This document shows positions 57,788 to 64,000 of a stretch of DNA of 64,000 nucleotides, piece after piece. The position numbers and the translations under genes are program-made. Numbering within the stretch: position 1 is the first letter of the stretch; the number at the start of each line of letters is the position of its first letter. Under the pieces are notes generated by a model. The model searched no databases. It was given only the letters and a program-made list of their open reading frames with translations, and was not told the DNA's origin. The stretch comes from Beverwykella pulmonaria (taxonomy: Eukaryota; Ascomycota; Dothideomycetes; Pleosporales; Melanommataceae): the NCBI GenBank assembly GCA_001599595.1, contig BCHH01000004.1, positions 1,549,824-1,613,823 on the forward strand, in the 5' to 3' direction.

Positions 57788-59407
57788 CTACTCGCTGTCC
57801 TCACTACTACTCTCCTCGACGGTTTTCTCAACTTCGGCCTCTTCTTCCACGTCCTCCGCATTCCCAGTCATCTCGAAGGCCGCCAAACACGTAATGCGCG
57901 TGCCTGTGGAGTACGTCCCAATCAGCTTGCCAACCTCCTTCTCTGTGAATTCGCCCTTTTCCCCCTCGGGATCAGTGCGAGATTGAAGAGTTTGCATGTC
58001 GATGGTCCAGAGGCGCACTGTTCCGTCGCTGCTGCCGGTGATGATGAGGAAGATGGTGGGCTGGGAGGTGGAGGGACTGTGTATGGAGAAGTCTTTCACA
58101 CGGCCGGTGATGCCGGCAGCAGGGCCACCGATTTGCGCGATTAGCGTGCAGGACGGTATCGCGTCGTCTTTTCCTTTTGCCGACTCGGAGGTTGATGACT
58201 GTGGTTCGGCGGCGGCGGCGGCGGTGGTGGTGGTGGAGTTAGTGTCGTAGAGCATGATCCGGCCGTCTTCTGTTGAAATAAGGAGCGTTCCTGGATAGCT
58301 CTCCGAGGGCAGGTACTGCATCTGGTGTAGCTTCGTCCGTGGTGCGGGCAACACTTTGGCCTTGGGTTTACAATCGATCCCAAACACCACGGCGCCGCGC
58401 TCGAACGCAACCGCGAACTCCTCGCCCGCAGTATCCCAGACCACCTTTCGGCCCTCGCCTGTCCCAAACCGCCCCTCTCCTACCCCAGACAAGATCTCGC
58501 GCCCAAAGTTCAACACACCTGCTTTCTTCCCCGTTACCAAGTTCCACAGGCGCATATTCTTCTCGCCCTTACCCACACTCACCATGAGCTTCATACTCGG
58601 ATGCACCGCGAAATCATTGATGCCGGCAGGCACCTCTCCCGGCGCCGCCGTATCTCCGCTCGGTCGGCCCTGCGCCTTCGGAATCGGCGCCTTGATGACA
58701 GAAAGCGGTGTCCAGTCGCGCGTCCGCGTGATCGCAATCGTGCTGTCCTCTGCTGAGCTCAGCAACTTGCTCCGCGTGGGGAAGTACAAGGCGGTGATGC
58801 TGGACGTGTGGTGCAGGAGCGAGCCGAGTTCTTTGTTCTTTGCATTTTCGGCGATGGAGGTGCCGTTTAGAGAGGGGATTTGGGGTTTTTGCTTCAAAGG
58901 GGTGGGGACCGTGGAGAGGGTGTAGAGATTTATGCGCTCGTCAGTAGCGCCAGTCGCAAGGGTGATTTTGGAGGTTTCGGAGGAGGGAGGCGAGAGAGCA
59001 AGACAGCGTATGGCGGACGAGTGCGCGGCGAACAGGAAGGTGTCGGAAAAGGTGATGCTGGGGGTGTCGTCCTCTTTCTCTTTGGAGGCATCTCCAGAAG
59101 CGGACGGTCCCGTGACCAGGGTCGTAGGGACGGCCGCCGTGAAGCCATGGAGCACCCTTTCGTAGGAGCCAGTGACGATCTGAAAGGTGGTTGTCGTGGC
59201 TGCGCCGCTGGTTCCTTCTCTTGCTGCCGGGGCTGCAACTGCCGTGCCATTCGCCCTGTTTGCTGCTTCGTCATTGCTCTTACTGGCCGTCACAACCTGC
59301 TCTTTCGGCGCGGTTTGCTTTGGTGTCGTCACAAGTACGTCTTTCCGGCTCTTCAGTGCCTTGGGTGCGCCCGCGCCGTCAGCCGTCTCCCGCTTCCTCT
59401 TAGCCAT
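57788..59407 (-). CDS. MAK11: WD40 ribosome-biogenesis protein, MAK11 type
   Basis: Single-exon 539-residue protein. After a lysine-rich leader (MAKRKRETADGAG) comes FQIVTGSYERVLHGF, the start of the Mak11/PAK1IP1 propeller. WD repeats follow, as FAAHSSAIRCLALSP ... LATGATDERINLYTL, LLHHTSSITALYF ... LLSSAEDSTIAI, GINDFAVHPSMKLMVSVGKGEKNMRLWNL and FLIITGSSDGTVRLW. The C-terminus is acidic (VEEEAEVEKTVEESSSEDSE). Mak11 is a nucleolar factor for 60S ribosomal subunit assembly. Compared with yeast Mak11, about 470 residues, this protein is longer because of low-complexity Ala/Thr-rich loops, which include a GCC/GCG-rich tract near 58210. Confidence 0.88.
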   Translation of the reverse strand: MAKRKRETADGAGAPKALKSRKDVLVTTPKQTAPKEQVVTASKSNDEAANRANGTAVAAPAAREGTSGAATTTTFQIVTGSYERVLHGFTAAVPTTLVTGPSASGDASKEKEDDTPSITFSDTFLFAAHSSAIRCLALSPPSSETSKITLATGATDERINLYTLSTVPTPLKQKPQIPSLNGTSIAENAKNKELGSLLHHTSSITALYFPTRSKLLSSAEDSTIAITRTRDWTPLSVIKAPIPKAQGRPSGDTAAPGEVPAGINDFAVHPSMKLMVSVGKGEKNMRLWNLVTGKKAGVLNFGREILSGVGEGRFGTGEGRKVVWDTAGEEFAVAFERGAVVFGIDCKPKAKVLPAPRTKLHQMQYLPSESYPGTLLISTEDGRIMLYDTNSTTTTAAAAAEPQSSTSESAKGKDDAIPSCTLIAQIGGPAAGITGRVKDFSIHSPSTSQPTIFLIITGSSDGTVRLWTIDMQTLQSRTDPEGEKGEFTEKEVGKLIGTYSTGTRITCLAAFEMTGNAEDVEEEAEVEKTVEESSSEDSE

Positions 59408-59731
59408 GGCGCTGCGATGGTGTGTGAAGCGATTGCGATTGTGGGTGTGGAAATTGGCCGCTGTAACACGAGAATATAATTTTCCTGGGGGCAGAATCCA
59501 CCCTCCCGAATCCCGCCTAGCGCCAGCTTATCTAGGCGGTCTAGCACGCCAAGCCCAACCCTCCCCCGATCTCCAGACCTCGTCCTCTGCTGCCAGACGC
59601 TTGCCGCACGCCCAAGTCCATCAGTATTGCTTCAAACATTCCCATCAACAACACCACCAGCACCCCTCAAATCCATCACATTGGCGGCACTCGTGAAAAA
59701 CGGATGTCGGCCACCGATCGTCGGCTCTCAT
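59408..59731. promoter_or_regulatory. Divergent region MAK11 / EAF1
   Basis: 324 bp separating two divergent start codons, so it holds both promoters. No clear TATA box. Confidence 0.5.
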
Positions 59732-62700
59732 ATGTCCCTCGACGGTCTCCGTGATGCGCATTACAGGGAGAAAAAGAACGAGATCGCGTAAGTCACTCGC
59801 CCTGATCCTGTCGCATCGCGATTTATTCGAAAGAACGCGTCCATGCGACACCGGAAAATCGCTCGTTTTTCTCTATTTATGTGTTGTGGTGCTGATGTCG
59901 CGGTGCAAAGGTCCTGCGAGGTCTTCCGCAAGCGCAAGCTGCGCGAACTTTACCACTATACTGCCCTGCTAAATGCTGGCCACCCGCCCCAGCTGCACGA
60001 TTGGGCCATCAGCGATGAGCCCGGCGAGAATGAGGCCCGCTTTCTCGACCTAAATGACATCGCAAAGTAAGCTGCATCCTTCTGTTGCACTTTAATATCT
60101 TTTATATTCATTATTCGCCCTTGTTATTGTTGTCACCACGATAATGTCGTCGCTGCATTCCACTAACAACGGCTTGTATTTGTAGAGGCCGACGCTTCAA
60201 CGATGCAACACTCCCGTTCCCAAACTCATCGCTGCCGTCCAAATTACCACTCCAAACGCCTGCGAAACTTGCGCACCCGAAGTCGTCGCTTGCTCCCGTC
60301 GTTGGTCTACCTGTGAGTCTTGAGGACGAGTTTCACGCCGCCTCTGCCTCGCCATCTGCCTCGCCATCTGTGTCAACCCAGAATCTTCCCTTACCTCAAC
60401 CTCCTATTCGCAGGGATGTTGCTCCGTCCGAAAAGCTACCATCGACCTCTCCGCGTGTAGGAACTCCGCAACCTCCAGCGCTCGCGTCAGAAGTGGTCAA
60501 AGAAGAAGAAGAAGAAGTAGACAAGACCCCGGTCGAGGCAGAGAAACAGATAGGCGTACAACCTTTGGAGACGCCTATTGCACATGGAAATGTAGTTAGC
60601 AAAGACGAAGCTCAGGTCGACGACATTGCAGATCTTAGTGTTAGTGATAACGGCACTCAAGAGGAGGTCAGGCCGGATGGACCATCAGTAGATCCCAAGG
60701 AGGCAATTTCACCAGCCATCGATGATGCCGCCGAGGTACCAAATGTTCCCACCCCAGCTACGGTTGCGGAGGAAACCTCCAAATCTCCGCAAGTAGTCCA
60801 TCTACCTACACAAGACGCCCAGGAAGCGAAATTGAATGAGACGGAGCGGAAACCGGAGATAATGGCTGAAAAAGAACGAAAAGAAGACGAAAAACTAGCA
60901 CCTCGGAACGCCGCTGCACCTACAGATTTTGTCTCCTCGCCTTCCTCGACCGTTGGACCTTACTCTCAAGCTACACCACACCCTCCGCACCACTCTCCTG
61001 ATACAAGTCCAGACACGGAATCTTTTCAAGATCACGATCCTACACCCGCCCAAAATGAAGTCGGCCCGGATTCAGAAGCGCAAAGGGCAAAAGAGGATCA
61101 CGATCGTGCGCTGGAGCAACAATTGCAAGAGGCCCGGGAACGTGCGCGGGCAGAAGGCTCAGAGACACCGGATGTAGAGAGACAGATTGAGGATGAACAA
61201 GCCATACGTCTTGCCCGAGATAGAAAGAATCAGTTAAGCGAAGCGCAACCAGCGGCAGACCCACAAGCGTTGACAGAGCACGCGGAAGAGGCAACACATG
61301 AGCCTAAAGATTCTGGAAATTCTATTGAGGAGCAGGCTCTACAGGCAGCTGCTGCCGATTCATTACCCACGCCAACCACGACTGCGCCGGAACCATTATC
61401 CATGAGCTCTGAGAGCGCGGATACCTTGCCCCCAAAATCACAGGATGCAGCACGCATGGGCCCAGAACACCCAACCCCGCCTGCCGATGTCGACGTTGAA
61501 ATGGATGACGCCCCACCTCCGCCCAAGGAACAGCCTCATTCGTCTCCGCCCCAACGTAGGAGAAGTCGAATTGAAACCGGGGCCCTTCGACGGAAATCGG
61601 CATCTGAAATTCTCCGGGGTGAAAGGTCAGCACCAAACGCAGCCTTAACACCACGCTCAAGCAACCTTTCAGCATCGGTGAGCCCTGCTCGACCTCGTTC
61701 GCGTGATCCAAAGGGAAAAGAAGTAGCAACCGTTATTTTTGCCAAACGAGAGTTCAACCGAACTTCAAAAGCCCTGCAGTCATATAACGAAGACTATGCA
61801 TCACTTCAAGGGGCATCGCAGGATTCGAGTCGGGACTACCTCGAGGGTCTATTCCAGTACCAGGCTCATCATCCACCAAGATCTGTACCGCTGCAGGAGC
61901 TTGTAGCATCTGCCCGGAAAACGCTGTCCACTGCTGGTATATTCGCGATGACTCGCGAGCAGCAAGACTACAAAATCCTTAAAAGAGTGTACCAACTGCA
62001 AAACGCTAATCGTTGGTCCTTGCGACAATTGCAAAAGTCGGCCGAACCTGCGCGCCCAACAACGCATCAAGACCATCTTCTCTTGGAAATGAAATGGATG
62101 CAGACGGACTTTAAAGAAGAACGAAAGTGGAAGAGGGCTCTTGCAATCACATTTGCTGAGTGGTGTGCAGAGTACGTGAACAGCACTGCTAAGGAAAAAG
62201 CATCGCTACGCGTAAGGGCGCGTGTACCCCCAGGCGCACGACGCAGCACCACCGACGAAGACATGAACGATGCCCCTACCCCAGACTTGATGGCTTCTGG
62301 GGCGAATGAAACAGAAAGTGAGTCCTTTGCCGACGACGAAGAACTCTTCCCTCTGTTTGGTTCCAACTCCCCTGCTGGTCTTTTCTCTCTACGGTTCAAC
62401 GATGTTGTCATGAAGATAGACCACACACATGTCAGTGATGCAATGCTTCGAGAGCTTCCTGCCTACGAACCAATTCTCGAAGGATCAAATGATGTCACAC
62501 CTTTGTCGTTCTGCGATCCGCCCATTCTCCCCGTCTCCAGGTTTGTCACTGGCAAGCTAGTTTCCAAGGTAAGGGGTCCGTCCAGGAAACGCAGCCGATA
62601 CGAGTATGAGTCGGAAGACGAGCCATCCACTCCCCCGAGCCGATCGGGCACGTCTGCAGAACATTCGATGCCGTCGACACCTGGGCGGAGACTGTTCCAC

Positions 62701-64000
62701 CGCAACGATCTTCCTCCGGAGATGACTGACGTTGCGCTATTCAACCCAGAGAACAAGCATGTTCGAGATCGTCTCCAAGTCGCACATCAGTTCAGACCAC
62801 CTACCGAGTTCCCAATGCCCTCCGTAGCTTTCTTCGAAAATAGGAACTCATCGCAGTGGCTGTGGGAGGAAGATCAGAAGCTGCGCGGTTTAGTCAAGGA
62901 ATACACTTTCAACTGGTCTCTAGTTGCACAGCAACTTGCACTACCCTCTGAATTTGTAAGTGGGTCCGGTCGACGGACACCTTGGGAGTGTTTTGAGCGC
63001 TGGGTACAATTGGAAGGCCTACCCTCTGAGATGTCCAAAACTCAATATTTCCGGACGTACCAAACTCGGCTCGAACAGGCACAAAGAACGATCATGGCGC
63101 AGCACCAAGCACAGACTCAGCTCATACTACAGCAAAGCCAGCAAGGCCAAAACGTCCCAGGACCACCACGCCGACGCTCAACACAGCCGATCCGCGTTGA
63201 GAGACGAAGAGAAAACAGGCATCTTGCTATTATTGACGGGATGCGTAAACTGGCCCGCAAACGTGAATCCATTGCGCATAAACAAGCAGAATCACAGAAG
63301 GCTGCCGCTCTCCGAAAAGCACAGGAACCCGCACCGCCGAAGAGCAATGTCCATACTCCACAAGAGTTTAGCCGACTGAAATGGGAACGCGAGGACAAGA
63401 TGAAGCAAAAGCAAATGCAACACGAGATGAGCATGAGAGTAAGTTCTATTAGCCTCTCTATGTCCTTGGCAGTACTAACCTAGTAACAGCAAGCAATGGC
63501 TCAACGCCAAGCCCAGTTACAAGGGCAATCTGGGATACCCAACGGCGTCAATCAACCACAGCGCAACGGAATTCCTAACGGCAATGTCAATGCTGTTCCT
63601 ACACCGATGACTAACTCGTCTTCTCAACAAGGGAATCTGTCGGCCTCTAATGTTGCCATGGCAGCCCGAGCACATCCGAACCCACAAGTGATGCAGGGCA
63701 ACTTTCCAAATGGGAACTTGTCTGGAATGTCTATGGGTAACTCGGGTGTTCCACAAGCGCCGATGCAGACGGCAATGCCCAATGCGCAACGCATGCCCCC
63801 TCCAAACCAGGTCCAAATGGCAATGCAAAGATCGCAGTTTCCTAATGTCAATCAACATCAATTCCAGCTCCAGCAGCAGCAGATCAACATGGCTAGCAAC
63901 CTTACTCAAAACGTTGGTATCAATGGCATACCGAACGCGAACATGATTGCGATGGCTGGACAGAATATGAACGGAAACATGGCGGTGTCAATGAACGGTA
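59732..64000 (+). CDS. EAF1: NuA4 subunit EAF1/VID21 (truncated by window edge)
   Basis: Exons 59732-59787, 59911-60066, 60186-63438 and 63490 to the edge; the 3' end is missing, so at least 1320 residues. The start MSLDGLRDAHYREKKNEIA joins to a FRKRKLRELY block, then ENEARFLDLNDIAKGRRFND, the Vid21/Eaf1 N-terminus. A long acidic/Pro-rich disordered part follows. Next comes the HSA domain (LLLEMKWMQTDFKEERKWKR), the Myb/SANT-like domain (WLWEEDQKLRGLVKEYTFNWSLVAQQL ... TPWECFERWVQLEG) and a Gln/Asn/Met-rich tail. Eaf1 is the scaffold of the NuA4 histone H4/H2A acetyltransferase, with the HSA domain binding actin-related proteins. Start and small exons were chosen by phase and the conserved KRKLREL block; the first ATG at 59704 is out of frame. 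Confidence 0.9.

Noticed and set aside
59704..59706. First ATG upstream of the EAF1 start
   Set aside because: It is out of frame with the conserved KRKLREL block. The ATG at 59732 joins in phase through the 123-bp intron.

Overview
The window is nuclear DNA of a filamentous ascomycete (Pezizomycotina). The genes have short 50-130 bp introns with GTAAGT/GTATGT donors. Fungal-specific proteins are present (BIG1, ILM1, a fungal-type Set1, EAF1/VID21 and a long cation-chloride cotransporter). Old transposons carry repeat-induced-point-mutation (RIP)-like stops (CAA/CAG to TAA/TAG, TGG to TAG). The class cannot be fixed from sequence reading alone; a Dothideomycete is a guess. The sequence is a draft assembly, with one 100-N scaffold gap at 35479-35578.

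Layout. 1-1.3 kb: RIP-degraded hAT transposon tail plus a cluster of GTACGTACG repeats. 2.4-25.9 kb: gene-dense housekeeping block, in order NF-X1/R3H regulator (FAP1-like, -), BIG1 (+), an unrecognised repeat-containing protein (+), FAD monooxygenase (-), DUF202 membrane protein (-), ILM1 (-), membrane dipeptidase (+), L-lactate dehydrogenase (+), serine/threonine dehydratase (+), prenyltransferase alpha subunit RAM2 (-), secreted PAF-acetylhydrolase-like hydrolase (-), short-chain dehydrogenase (+) and a four-helix membrane protein (-). 25.9-38.2 kb: a gene-poor accessory island. It holds a broken secreted-peptide ORF, a DUF3435-type C-terminal fragment with a frameshift in its zinc finger, a nucleotidyltransferase, a dead Tc1/mariner element, a second nucleotidyltransferase-like gene carrying a lysine/glutamate-rich hexapeptide repeat (the assembly gap lies inside it), a dead RecQ-like helicase fragment and a possible hAT N-terminal piece. 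38.3-64 kb: conserved genes again, namely SET1 (-), RIB4 (-), GFA1 (-), a 3 kb gene-free stretch, an AVT-type vacuolar amino acid transporter (-) divergent from a VHC1-type cation-chloride cotransporter (+), then MAK11 (-) divergent from EAF1/VID21 (+), which runs off the right edge.

Most conserved genes are unrelated in pathway. Themes are cell-wall and chitin precursor synthesis (BIG1, GFA1), chromatin (SET1, EAF1), vacuolar transport (AVT and CCC pair) and protein prenylation. I rebuilt exon structures by hand from splice consensus, frame continuity and family knowledge; total coding lengths were checked to be multiples of three. No convincing new multi-gene system emerged. The most unusual content is the accessory island: two nucleotidyltransferase-fold genes bracket a mariner relic next to recombinase and helicase debris.
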